Source: Linnemannia hyalina (lineage: Eukaryota > Mortierellomycota > Mortierellomycetes > Mortierellales > Mortierellaceae). Taken from it: a stretch of DNA of 64,000 nt. A program made the position numbers and the translations under genes. The stretch is taken from positions 1,178,001 through 1,242,000 of the forward strand of contig JAHRHY010000005.1 in the NCBI GenBank assembly GCA_019671135.1, written 5' to 3'. The notes under the pieces were generated by a model that saw nothing but the letters and a program-made list of their open reading frames with translations, ran no database searches and had not been told where the DNA came from. This document shows positions 45,257-57,621 of this stretch, piece by piece; positions within the stretch are counted from its first letter, which is position 1; each line of letters begins with the position of its first letter.

Positions 45257-46492
45257 GATGGGTCGAATGTGGTGTGACAGGAGGGAATGAGAGTGAGGAG
45301 GGAGGGGTTGTGTACTGAAGAGGGGAGAATGCGCGATGGAGAAAGAAGGGAGGGGAGGAAGAGAAACAAAAGAGTAATGAAGACGAAGAAGAAAGAATGA
45401 ATGGGGCAAAGAGAAGAAGAGACTTTCTTGGCGAATGACCGAGCCGGAATCCCAGCTGTTTGTGAATCACTTTTCCTTGTTTTTCTTTTTTTTCTTTCTT
45501 TCTTGTTGCCTACTCAGTGCTTGTCTTTGAGACAAAAGAAAAGAACAGATCCAGTCCAGTCAGCCCCTCGGCCTCTTCTCCCTTGCCGACCCACGGACTC
45601 ACTGACGGAGAACACAAAGACATGGCAGGGCTGGGGCGGGGCACTTTAAGACCGATCAACAATCAAGGACAGACGGACAATACAACAGTCATTCATCGCG
45701 TCCCACCGACCATCTGCACTCTCCACATGTGCTTCTCCTCCATCCAAACCTGTGGAGATTTTTTCATCCAGGGATGAGTTCGAACCTTCTCATCCTCCTA
45801 TTCCCATATCTTCCATTAGCCAACGGTCGTCGCTGCTTCTTTTTTTCACTTTATGCAGCAGAGTCAAGTATGAACGCTTTTAAAAAGCCAAGATGTCCAC
45901 TCCAAAGTGAAAGGATGTGTGCTTGGCAATCAGGTATTTCGCCAATTGTCCCTGCAAAGCAAACAAACAAAAACGAGTTGACGACATTTCTTTCCAGTCC
46001 AGTCTAACCTGTCGAAGAAGAGAAGCCGTTTGAGCCTTACAGTTCAATGTGAATGAAGCAGCAAGGGGGTCAACGGCCATGATCTTACATGTGGTACTGT
46101 AGATTGTAGAATACGTTTTCTCTCTCTCCGATCCGCATGATGGTTTGTGGAGAAGCAAACCACGAAAACCGGCTCTCGACCTGAATGGCCCAAACCTTGT
46201 TTGCAATTCCTATTCCTCTCCTCACCCCCAACATTTTTTCAAACGCGTCTCTTCCTGAGCCACACACACACGCCTATGCAGCAAAAATTCATTTTTGAGT
46301 TCTTGCCCATGTAAAAATTGTCTGTGCAGCTTCTTTTTCTTGTCGTCGGCTTTAATCGTTGTAAGCGACTTTCCGGCTAACACTACTATAGCTACACAAC
46401 CGTTTATTGTCGTCGTATTCTCCATGTTCATCCCTCTTTTCGTTAAAGAGTAAAAACAAAAACAAAAACAAAAAGAGATAGCAACATCGCTC
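45257..46492. other. Intergenic region, TMEM135-like gene to cullin gene
   Basis: Contains the TMEM135-like promoter (right of its ATG at 45256, purine-rich on the plus strand) and the 3' flank of the cullin gene, which includes an AAAAAC-repeat stretch near 46452-46474. No further gene is supported. Confidence 0.45.
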
Positions 46493-49400
46493 TTAGGTGA
46501 CATAGACGTATCTGTCCAAACTGTTCTCCGCACGCTCAATATACTGCTTGTCCAACAGCTGCTCGATGCACTTCTTGATCATAGGCACATTCGGCGCAAA
46601 CCGCGTCTTGCACTGCTCAATCACCTCCTGAACCAGCTGCATGTGTGAAAGCACCCGACGCGACTTCATAATCCTGACAATCGACGCCTGGATACACAGT
46701 CGCCGGTCCTCATCCACCGCTTTGATCGTCGCCGTCGTCTCCTGAGGTGTGTCCGCTTGGAGGCCTCCGCTGATCTTGAGTTTCGTCCGCTTGTTCGAAA
46801 ATGCCATATTGAGTCGCAATACCGATGACAGCTCCAAGTTGGAATCTGCGTTACTCTGGATCAACAAACTTGCTTCCACCAGTGACTTGACTACACGGAG
46901 TAGCTCAAACTCTATCAGCTTTGTCTGCTCCCGAATCTCTGTCACCGTAAATGAATCGCCTGCATTGAATACTGCCAAAACCGCAAATTGATAGAGCGAA
47001 AGAGACAGTTCGTACCGTTTGTCAAGGTAATTGACTCTCACATCCGCTATGAGCACATAAAGAAGGACAAAGTAAAGGTGTTAGTGGCGTAACTTACACA
47101 TCTGATACAGACCGATAGTACTGGAAGGGACAACTTACCTCTGCACCAATGCCAGAACCAGCTCAGCTTCCGTCCACTGTGCCGGTTATCGTAAAATGTC
47201 GTAAAGTTGGTAATACTCTTCTCCAGCTCTGCAGGGCACTGAAATTCCAAGGGTTGAGTCGAGTTGACTGGCCAAGAGCCCGCAGTGAGCACCAAAATGC
47301 TAAAGTCGACTAAAGGCGTCAAAAAAAGACAATCGAAGAAGCACAGTTAGTCCTCATACCATCGCAAATGAGCAATGGTTAATATTTGCTACCGAAATAG
47401 GAGTCTTCGCCTGTAGAAGAGGCTAGTATACGTACGTCCGTTACTGTAATCGTTCCCTTGAAGCCACTCCTTGAATCCTGTGTTCAAGTCCGTGCTAATG
47501 GTCATATCCGTGAACATCCTCTGAAGTTTTGAGGTGTACTCCACACCACAAGCACTCTAATGAGCATAGCAATGAAAACAGTTAGTGTTAAGTACCTGAG
47601 TTTGTTCTAAATGAAAATGCCTTGGCAGCCCGAAGCTTATTCTCACCTTGAGGCGTGAGATCATGCTGGCCTCTGCTTCCGCTGAAAGGGACGAGTCAAA
47701 GATCAGACGCTTGGCAAGCACACGAGAATAAAACTTTTGGAAGAGATCCTTGTCATCGATGTACTTGAACAAAATCACCTAGTAAGCCGCAAGAGAAGAG
47801 TAGAGTCAGAGCAGTAGTCAAAGTTCTTCTCATTTGTCGTGCGCTAAAAGTAAGAAACATCAGATATCCCGGAAAGCTGGACATACCACTCGAGATAGTC
47901 TGTCTTCAATCTCCGATTCCGAGAGTCCAGTCTTTTGCTTCTTCCTGAGCATGGTATCAGTGTATCGTGCAATAACCTCTGGTGAACGGGCGGCAGTGTT
48001 GGTCGCAGTGTCGTTCACAATAGTCCTGAATGCCTTGTCCAATGCCGCAACAAACGCCGCATCGTTCTTGAAGACCTTGGAGCAGATCTCGGTGTACTTT
48101 GTATGTAAGTCAATCAACCTCTCAACATATTCGCGTGGATCCTATGTAATACGAGTATGTACCAGTAAGTTCGTGTAGTGTATCCTCGATCATTCCTAGT
48201 TTAGACTGTGAATAATGAAAGTACCTTAGTGATGCTGGTGCCTAGGTTGAGAATAATTTCCTTTCCAACTGTCGTAATGTACTTTTCAAAGGACCATAGC
48301 AAAGGGGTGATGCCGTCCTCTATCCTGGACAGTAACGAGTACGCCATGTTGCAGTCTAATCCGTCGATAGTGGTTAGATATCAAGTCGTCATAGCAAAGT
48401 AAAGTTCTGTATGATCAGGTATGTCCTTTGTATCGCCTACCTTCAGTTTTATGATTGGCAATCATCTTCTCAAACTCTGTCTGAATGCTTGTCTTATGGT
48501 TGGAGATGTACTGAGTCTCGCATTCTTGAATAATCTATAAAGCAAACAAAAAGCGATGACGGAAATTGTCATTAGACATAGGTTGGAAGAGTTGATCCGG
48601 AACCTGGAAAGAAGTTGTTTTGGTGTGCATACCCGTGCGTGCGATGTTGGATGGCAGTAGCGGCTGTTGCGGATGCCTTCCTGGGCGAGTCTCTCGATAG
48701 CCGACCTCATGTACTGAGATATAGAACAGTTGGACAGTTTGATGCTGCTCTCCTGTCCGTAGTATGCCTTGATCTGGGCAATGTATGGTGTTTCGAACTC
48801 CTCGATATACAGTTCCAGGGGTTGATCCGTCCTTGAGTTCAGAGCGACTAAATGTTTGCAGGAGATGAAGAAAGAGGGGTATAAGCAATTTGCAATTTCT
48901 AGCAGGCATGCTGATCCAATGGCTCAATGGTCTCGTATTTTTTTTGCAATGGTGCTCTTTACCAAGGGAAAGAATTGCCTCCTGAACAACCGAATAGTTG
49001 ACTGGCTGGCCCTCACGATCCTGACGAATCGTTTCAAAAATCTGATAGAGGATCCTGTTGTGTTTGCGATGCTTGATTTCCAGAATGACATGGTCTCTCC
49101 AGATTTGGTTGGCGAGCTATGAAAAAGAAACAAACAAGAGAGAGCCTGTGAGGTTGAAGTTGCCGGCACAGCGGGGGCAAGCGAGCGTTGTGTCCTTTTG
49201 TGATATGAATTGCTTGCAGTCACAGAATGGTCAAAAAGGTATCGTGTCGTGAGAGCACTTACAGCCTGCACGTCCTGGCGAGGATAGTTGGTGGTGCCGA
49301 CAAACAGCCGCCTCTCGCTCACACCTGGAACCCGGCGCTGGTTGACGATCCGCCCGTTCAAGTATTCACAGATGGAATTGAGATAGCCGGTGGCGATAGA

Positions 49401-49937
49401 GTACTTTTTCCAGTAGACGGCATAAATGGGTACAATCTCGTCGTGACTCAAAATGGCCTTGTTTTGTTGGGAAGAGAGACAACAGTTAGTGAACAGACTG
49501 TGATATACAATGGAAACCATTCTCAAGGACGAAAATAAACACAAGGGGTCAGCATGGGGCCTCCGTTCTTACCATTCGCACTCCTGCAGCATATTCACAC
49601 AGAAATTCAGCGATTGCGCAATACAATTTCTCGAAAAATGGTCGGGGCACAGCAGTACAGATATCGTATACAAGCCTATGAATGGGTTTAGAGTGAACGG
49701 GGGGTGAGTGAGTGGGAACCCATTTCAACCAAAGCTACAGCCATCGTCGAAAATGGTAGCAAAGAGGTATCTAGACACATAGCTTCAAGTTGAGAAAGAG
49801 AACAGAAGTAACACCTACTGGTACATGCCCATGCCAGAGACAGAGCCAGTTCCTGAAAAGTCAAACATCTTGACCAGGTCCCGCTTGAATTCATCGAATG
49901 CGGTGTCAAAGTCGATCCTCTTTCGACGCAGGGACAT
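46493..49937 (-). CDS. CUL1: Cullin-1-type scaffold of SCF ubiquitin ligase
   Basis: Twelve exons: 49819-49937, 49573-49675, 49263-49457, 48963-49116, 48633-48847, 48441-48534, 48225-48355, 47887-48141, 47647-47778, 47436-47556, 47139-47309, 46493-47046. All phases close, giving 747 residues, a usual cullin length. The N-terminal cullin repeats include SICEYLN and QIWRDHVI. The cullin-homology core reads [22 protein letters not shown], then [25 protein letters not shown], which is the CUL1 form and unlike CUL2, CUL3 or CUL4. The C-terminal winged helix has IVRIMKSRR with the expected Nedd8-acceptor Lys about residue 691. The protein ends YVYVT where typical CUL1 ends close to YLA, a small deviation. 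It would scaffold Skp1/F-box adaptors and an Rbx1 RING in nucleus and cytosol. The HMT1-type gene starts 0.96 kb away, divergently. Confidence 0.88.
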
Positions 49938-50254
49938 TGTTTGTAGTAGTTGCTTTTAGTCGGGTGTAGTTCGGTTGGGTGTTGTTGATTTGAGTGTTGA
50001 TCTTGCGAGTAGTGGACTGAAATAAGACGGCGAAGCAGTTGTACAAGGAGTGAATGGGAATGTGCAAGAAATGTTCACTGTGGAAAACGCGTTGTTGAGC
50101 AGTTTTTGCTGAGGTCACAGTCCACGTGATGTGAAGAAGAGTGATTTGGACTTTTGGGATCAGCAAGGCTTTTTAATTGGCTGGAGGGTGGACGCGGCTT
50201 CTAGCATCAGGTCGGACTGAACCAAAGAAAGGAAAAGGAGCAAAGCAAACTCTT

Positions 50255-50288
50255 TTTTCTTATTTTTCTTATTTTTCTTATTTTTCTG
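50255..50288. repeat. Nonanucleotide T-rich repeat
   Basis: About three to four copies of CTTATTTTT in the divergent promoter. Confidence 0.75.
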
Positions 50289-50530
50289 CAATGGTTGACG
50301 GGTGTTGTATGTGCGATGATATCATAGTCCAGCATGACATGATAGAGAGAGAGACAGAGAGAGAGAAATGGATCGATCCAGCCTGGATGTCAGTCGCGGC
50401 AGGAGGCTTGATTTTGGTTGGTCAGTCGAGGTGGTTGGTCCTCTTCTCGTTCTTCTTCAGTCAATGCAACCATTTTTTACCTTCTTCCCACTCTTCTTTT
50501 TTTTCTTTTTCATCTTTCATTTCCCACTTT

Positions 50531-50580
50531 TCTTCTTCTCCTTCTCCTTCTCCTTCTCCTTCTCCTTCTCCTTCTTCTTC
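50531..50580. repeat. (CTTCTC)n microsatellite in transporter leader
   Basis: About seven hexanucleotide copies grading into CTT triplets and then CT dinucleotides. On the minus strand this is an uninterrupted purine tract of about 70 bases. Confidence 0.8.
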
Positions 50581-50896
50581 TTCTTCTTCTCTCTCTCTCT
50601 TCTGTTCACCATTACCATCAACATCATCATACATACATACATACGCCTCTCCCCTCCCCTCTTACCCCCTCTGCACCTTCTCTTCTCCACCTCCTTCCCT
50701 CTTCAACGAACTCTGGTCCTCTCGACTCTTCTTTATATTCTGTTTCGAACTCATTGCTTACAGCAACTTCTCTGACCTTGCAGCTCCACCTGCCGACTCA
50801 CCTCACCTCACCCCACCCACTCCATCTCTCACTTTCTCATTCATTCGCTCATTCACGCCTCAACCCACCCACACACACACGCACACACATTCCTGC

Positions 50897-53800
50897 ATGG
50901 ACATTCTAGAAGGACCGATCTTGCTAGCCTGTTCTGCAGTCACTGGCCTCTATGCGCTCTGGCAACAAAAGTACCAGCAAGGTAACGCACAACTACTACA
51001 ACAACTTTTTTTACCATTCCTTGGCAATGGTCTGATTCGGATCGCAATTGCAATGAGCATAAGGTTCCGCCTCCCTTTTGACTTCTCTGTCCCCTTTATT
51101 TTAACGAGTCTGAAAAAAAAAAATTGAAGCTTGAAGTTGAAACGGTTTGGGGAGCTGCTTCCATCCCAGGCCACTTGGTACCAGTCTGCTTCTCTTGCAT
51201 CTTCTCGTTCGTCTTCTTGGGTTGGTCCATTACCCCTCTTTTCCCTTCCTCCCCTTTCCCCTTTACCTGCCCCACCTTTATTTTCCCGAAAGGATTGTTC
51301 CATGCATCCCTGCATAGATATCTATGCTTTTGTTTTCTTGTTCTTGTTGTTTGTTTGTTTGTTTGTTTGGTAATAGTGGATTGGGTTGTATTCTCCCCTT
51401 TTCGACTCTCTCCCTGTTGTCTTTCCCACCGTCCCCTCTCGTCATCTACCCCTCTTGGCAACAAGTCCGAAACAACAATTTTATGACAATGCGCTAATAT
51501 CGATATACTCAATTTTTTTTTTGTACTATCGTACTGATCCACTGATCCATCGGATATTTTAATATGGTTCATGATGTGACCGATAGGGAGGATACGACTG
51601 CCGGATCAGAGACCATGGAGTGAGCAGCCCCTCGGAGCCATTGTCCGGACGACACACCTGGTCCTGATCACGCTCGGCCTTGCCCTCCTGATCTCAATCT
51701 CAAACCTGGTTGCCGTCGTGGTCTTGCTGATCAAGCAAGAGAGTAAGTTTTCTGTTTGCATACACACAGGTCGACTACACATGGTCGTCGGAGACTGAAA
51801 AATAAGAACGGGGTGAAAAAAAAAAAAAGAAGTCCATAAAAGAAAATGCTCATTTGAGGTCCTATGCGATGACGCACAACCGTGCCCCTCCTTTTCTCTT
51901 CCCTTCCTGTGGGACAAGAAAAAAGTATTAAAAGACTCATTTGAGTATCCAATGCAAAGAGGCATGGTGGAGTTTTAATCCTCTCGGCCTTCATGGCTGC
52001 CGCTTTCTCTTTCTTTCCCTCCATGCTCTATCGCTCCTTAGGTAATCTGTCATTCCAATCGCGCGGACTGGGCTGGACCCTGGTCTCGTCCATTTGCTGC
52101 TGTCTGGCATGGGCCGGACAGACCTGGCTGGGATTTCAGGAACGAAGACGCCCTCGATTCTCAAATCCTCTACGACTCTTCTGGATCTGTTCGTTCATCC
52201 TCTCAACCGTCTCGTTCTCACTCTGGATTTGTCACCGATCAGAAACGGACCTTTACCTCGGCAAATCCTTCGCTACCCTCAATCGCATCACCACCATTGC
52301 ACGATTTGCTCAGAGTGTCGGGCTCATCCTTCTGGGACTCGCTCAAGAAATCCAATTGCGGGCTTCACGGTCTCAGGACCTGACTCAGGATCGCGCACCA
52401 TCTTCGCAATCAAGTCACGCCACGCTGATTCAGGACAGCCAAGTTGGGGCAAGTACAACAACACCCAACAAGAAGGATAAGAACAAGTCTGGAACAAGAC
52501 TAGGAGGTGCACAGCCAGCATCTGCGCAAAAGGACTACAAGCGGCCCACAACCTTCAAGGAATTTTACGGGCATTGCAAGAGCCTCCGTCCATATATCTG
52601 GCCCTCCAAGTCACGCAAACTGCAGATCCACATTCTCCTTTGTCTGGCTCTACTGGTGATCGGACGCGTTGTCAACGTGCTTGTGCCCCAGCAACTTGCA
52701 AAGGTTGTCAACGCGCTGAGACAGGTTTCAGACGGAGCCACAGACGAGAATGGAAACCCTCGATTCATCTGGATGGAGATCATGGTCTTTATCGGTCTGA
52801 GGGGGCTCCAAGGAAGCATTGGTGCCGTCGATACACTTCAGGGCTTGCTCTGGATTCCTGTGGGTCAGTTCAACACTCGGGAGCTGGCCGTCAAGATGTT
52901 TGAGCATCTTTTGAACCTTTCCTTGAGATTCCATCTCAACCGCAAGACTGGAGAAATGCTTCGTGTCCAAGGTAGCAGATCATCCCGTTGTCTTGATTCT
53001 CTACATGTATCCTCTCAGTTTACTAATATTGTGTTTTGCTTGACGTCTTTCCTTTGGTAGATCGCGGTGTGTCGTCGATTGTCACATTGCTCTCCTCGTT
53101 GCTCTTCAACATTTTGCCTTGCCTTGTTGATATCGCAGTCGCATGTATCTTCTTAACACGGGCTTTCGACATTTACTTTGGAATCATTGTCTTTATTACA
53201 ATGATGTGTTACATCTACGCGACCATTCTCATGACGGACTGGAGGACACGGTATCGCCGCGAGTCTAATGCGCTCGACAATGCAGTGGAGGCGCGAGCAG
53301 TCGACTCTTTGCTCAACTACGAAACCATCAAGCTGTTCGCCACTGAGGAGTACGAAGTCGGGAAGTACACCGATGCCATCCATGCCTATCAGAAGGCTGA
53401 CCAGAAATCGCAGTACACCCTCGGTATTCTCAACACCACCCTGAACGTTGTTATTCAAGGAGGCCTAGCTCTGGGCTGTTTGCTTTGCGCCAAGCGCATT
53501 GCACAAAAGGAGATGGAGGTGGATGACTTTGTGATGTACTACGCCTACATTACCCAACTGTACGGCCCACTCAATCTCTTCGGAACGTCTTATCGATCTC
53601 TCCAGGTAAACACACATGAAACGATACTATATTTGTTACTGCTGAACGAGCCTCGGTAATGTACTGATCTGTTTTAATATTTCACTGCATTGTACATCTG
53701 ACTTCTATAGAAAAACTTTATCGACATGGAAAAGATGCTTGATCTCTTTCAGGAGCCTGTCGAGATTCAGGATCTCCCCGAGGCAAAGCCGCTTACAATG

Positions 53801-55415
53801 ACTGGTGGCGAAGTCGTCTTTGGTAAGAGCTTGATCGTGTTGTCATACACTGTGCTGATGTAGTGTTAGGCGAGTCAATGTATACCATAATTAACACGTC
53901 CATACAATTTAACAACATATAGAAAACGTGTCGTTCGGTTATAGCCCACAGAATCCAAACCTCAAGACTGTGTCGTTCAAGATCCCGCATGGCAAAAAGC
54001 TGGCGCTCGTTGGTCCCTCTGGAGGCGGCAAGTCTACGATTCTCCGTCTACTGTTCCGGTTTTATGACCCGACTCAAGGCAGGATCTTGATCGATGGACA
54101 GGACATCCGAATGGTTACCCAATCCAGTCTGCGGCGGAAGATCGGTATCGTGCCTCAGGACACCGCCCTCTTCAACGAGTCGATCGGATACAACATTGGA
54201 TATGGAAAAATCGGACAGGATCAGGCGCAGGTGTTCGATCCTTCACGCTCAGCTATGCAGAGGCGACGCATCCAGTCTGGCGAAAGTTCCGGCGCCGAGT
54301 CAAGTCGTCGTGTGCTGTTAAGCGGCAAGCCTACAAAGCCAGCTGGTCGCGGACTAAAGAGTAAGAATGCATCGCCTCACTCCTCACCCGAGACTGCTGG
54401 CATTACCGAGGGCGACGAGGACGCAGATGTCGAGGGCGACGGAGGAGAGTATGAGGACGACGAGGATTGGGAGGATGATGGCCGCATCCAAGCGGCGGCA
54501 GAGGCAGCACAGATCCACGAGATTATCTCGCGGTTCCCAGAAGCCTACGCAACGCGAGTTGGTGAGAGAGGCATGCGACTCTCGGGCGGTGAGAAGCAGC
54601 GAGTGGCCATTGCACGAACAATCCTCAAGAACCCGCCGATTCTTCTATTGGATGAGGCAACCAGCGCCTTGGATACACAGACAGAGCGGGATATCCAAAA
54701 CTCGATTGAGTCGATTTCAAAGGACCGGACAACGCTGATGATTGCGCATCGACTGTCGACGATTGTGGATGCGGACGAAATTCTGGTGATCCAGAAGGGT
54801 GAGATTGCAGAACAGGGCAGCCATGAGGAACTCATGCAGGCAGGAGGAATCTATGCTGCCATGTGGATGCAACAACTCCGGGAGGATCGGACGCCGGCTG
54901 CAAGTAGCCATTCGAGTCAAAAGGATTCGTCCAAGGGCGAGGAGGAATCGGAATCGGACGATTCGTCAAACGACGACGACAATGCTCGAGTCGGCAAGAT
55001 CCGTATCCGTAGGGGTCACCACCACCACCACAACAGCCGACACCCGCATGGAACTGGAGCTGGAACCGGGCACGTTGGAGATCAGCGCGCGGTGATGTCA
55101 TTCTCGCTTCCAGCGTACGGATCCAACTTTGGATCAGAAATAGGGTCCAGCTCGGGTTTCAGTAGTGGTGTTGGACCTTCGTCTTCATCAAGACGTGGTT
55201 TCATGCAGGGGGGACTTGACTGGCCAAGGATCAATATGACGATGCAGCGGCCCAACCAACTGACGGTTCTTCCGGAGTCGGATAGTATCCAGGAGGTCTC
55301 TGACGAAGCCAGTTATCAGGACGACGCTGCTGATGACCACTTGTCTGATTCAGGAGAGACCAAGACACCGGGAGGGTCAGGGCCACCCAAACACACAGAC
55401 GGTGATCTTGTCTAG
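50897..55415 (+). CDS. HMT1: HMT1/ABCB6-type ABC half-transporter
   Basis: Six exons: 50897-50981, 51587-51742, 52042-52971, 53061-53605, 53711-53822, 53923-55415. Phases close, giving 1,106 residues. An N-terminal multi-helix domain precedes the six-helix ABC core, as in yeast vacuolar Hmt1 and animal ABCB6. The core includes [21 protein letters not shown]. The nucleotide-binding domain has Walker [10 protein letters not shown] (from Gly640), signature LSGGEKQ (near 829-835), Walker [13 protein letters not shown] (Asp853) and switch AHRLSTI. Walker A and signature are about 190 residues apart, where about 100 is usual. The extra part is an acidic insert ([23 protein letters not shown]) preceded by a basic/Ser stretch. 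The ~190-residue C-terminal tail has a five-His run and Ser/Asp patches. Family members export metal-thiol conjugates or porphyrins into organelles; the cargo here is unknown. Confidence 0.88.
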
Positions 55416-55561
55416 TCCTATCCGACCGTGGCCTGGCAGTTTACTATGACTCTGTGATGACACACAAGCACACACATAACAAACACATACAAACAGCAAT
55501 AAACGTTTCCCACGGTCCAAAACAAGGATGAAAAAATGTGAATGGGGGGGGGGGCGAAAGT
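55416..55561. other. Convergent 3' spacer
   Basis: 146 bases between the stops of the transporter gene and the DIC1 gene. It contains a G run near 55545 and an AATAAA-like signal at 55498, which could serve the transporter transcript. Confidence 0.5.
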
Positions 55562-57621
55562 TTATTTCTTCTGGTGCACCATGACCTTGAGCTGTTCGAG
55601 GACAATAAAGGTCACGATGGTGTGAGGACCCAGACGCAAGAAGGCAGGGAGCCAGCCCTTGAACAGGGCTGTTGGGCCTTCGTTCTTGACAATGTGGAAA
55701 AACATTTGTGTCGACGAGGTCTATTAGAAGGAAAATAAAATAAAATATGAGGGATATTGTCAATGGAGGCTCTTCTTTTTTGTGTTGTGCCGAATCTATT
55801 TTGCGGGGAGGGTAAGACCTTTATTTGTGCGATGGGTGCATATGGGCGTTTTTTTTTTTTTTTTCTTTTTTTTTCCTTTTCTTGTTTTGCTTTGCATGCA
55901 TGCAATGTGTATGTGTCTTGCGAATATTGCAAAATGACACAGCATACACACAAATGAAGCAAAAAAATATCAAAAAGAAGTGAGAAGATTCCCGTAGACT
56001 TACATTTGATCCAGAAGAGTTCATGATTCTTGTCTTGAGCACATCCAATGGGGCACACACTGTCGTCGCAACGAGACCCTGTGAAGGCAGAAAAAAAAAA
56101 AAAAAAAAAAAAAGAAGGTATTGTGTGAGATGTATGTTCCTTTCCTCCAGTGAAAGTCTGTCTGTCCTGCGGTTTTTGCGTTTTTGTTGAGTTGGTTGGA
56201 CCTAAAAACAATGAGTCGAATGACACATTCGGAAAAAATGAAAACTACAAACTTACAGCAAGGAGCGAAGAAGCAAAATGAGTGGCCAAGTTGTCCTTGA
56301 ACCAAGGGGTGGCCAACAACTGACGCTTGAATCCATCGTACGAGACCAATTGAGAACTGGTCATCAAGATGGCTCTGTTCATGTTAGGTCCCAAACCACG
56401 CATCAGCTGGGCGGGTCCTTCCTCCTTGACAATCCTGAAGAGTCCATCAAAGGCATGCTTGTAATGTCTCTGCTGTTCCTTGGGCAGCTTGCCGTCGTTG
56501 ACCATCCGGATATTGACCACGTCTGCTGGGTTTCCGAATCCGCCACCGATGCATCCTGCCAAAACACCGCACAGTAGCATTGTGCTCACAGGGATTCTGC
56601 CTATAAGGAGTAAAGTAGATACGAAGAAGCATATCGGTTTTGAGGTTAGTAAGTGAGGTAAGTGAGTACCAAAGTGAAATGCTCAGGGCGTCAGTTGAAT
56701 CTGAATCCCACCAACTCCGACCGCCATTTGTCTTTGGAAAGAACAGGTACGGTTGTACGGTTAAGCCGTTTTTTTTTTTTTTTTTTTTTTTTTGTTCTTT
56801 TGAGATTGACACCAGCAGTAAATGAATGAATGAATAAAACAAAACGAAAGAGTGATCCTTGAACAGCCTCAGATGGGATCTGACCGGTTTTGAGGTATTA
56901 ATCACTAGCCTTGAAAGACAAACGACGCAAAGAGCGAGAGACTTACTTCCATCTTTGGGTCCGAACTTTTCCTTCAAGAGGTCGTAGGTTCCAAATCGGA
57001 CGGTCGAATATGTTCCTTGACGGAGCAAGCTGGCCGAGAGACCGGTGTAGAGAGCAAAGAATCCTTCATGACGTGCGACGTTGAACATGGTTCCAATCAT
57101 GCCCTGTTTGTTGATTCCCTGTGTCGTCTGAAGTCTGACCTTGGCCAGATCGAAAGGGTGGGAGACGAATGCAGCAGCGCAGGAGGCTGCACCTATTTTA
57201 AAAAAAAGGTACGTACGTAGGAAAAGCAAAAAAAAAAAAGAGGGGATGAGTCAATTTTGTTGTGTTCTTTCTAAAAAAAAAAGCGGTTGAGGGGTGCGAG
57301 CGTGGTTCGGCTCCGGCATGTTTGTTGTTGTTGGGTTATGTTCAACGGGTCAGGGTCGGTTTTGCGGTTTTCTTCGTCCTTATTCTCGTCATTTTCCTCG
57401 TAGGTAGTGAAAATGTCCATGTCCTCTGTCCTGTTTCCAGTGTCTCCTTGAAGAGACTCTCTATCAGCTGGGCAAGGCAAGAAGTCTTGCATTTGATAGT
57501 TCATACCTCCGAGCCAGAAGGGGTCTCTTGGCTTGATGGCAGCGACAGTGGTGGCCTGTTGGACCTGCTTTACTGCCTGGAGCGGCTCATGTTGTTGTAC
57601 TTGTGTTGTTGCGGCGGCCAT
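55562..57621 (-). CDS. DIC1: Mitochondrial dicarboxylate carrier
   Basis: Five exons: 57507-57621, 56947-57192, 56257-56600, 56004-56078, 55562-55720. Phases close, giving 312 residues, the normal size for a mitochondrial carrier. The three carrier repeats are clear. Signature motifs are HPFDLAKVR, NPADVVNIR and APLDVLKTR. The second motif has Asn where a basic residue is usual, which is how the dicarboxylate carrier family reads. Following elements EGFFALYTGLSASLLRQGTYSTVRFG, AQLMRGLGPNMNRA and ALFKGWLPAFLRLGPHTIVTF match DIC1. In known fungi it exchanges malate or succinate for phosphate across the inner membrane. The first ~38 residues (Ala/Gln/Thr-rich) are variable and not a clear presequence. 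Several introns carry long A/T runs. Confidence 0.9.

Larger units (their letters stand above)
49938..50896. promoter_or_regulatory. Divergent promoter, cullin and ABC transporter
   Basis: This 959-bp region separates two divergent starts. On the transporter side it holds a strong CT tract with a hexanucleotide (CTTCTC)n run at about 50531-50580 and a TCTTATTTT repeat at 50255-50288. A CA-rich leader (CACACACACGCACACACAT) ends just before the ATG at 50897. No specific binding sites were identified. Confidence 0.6.
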
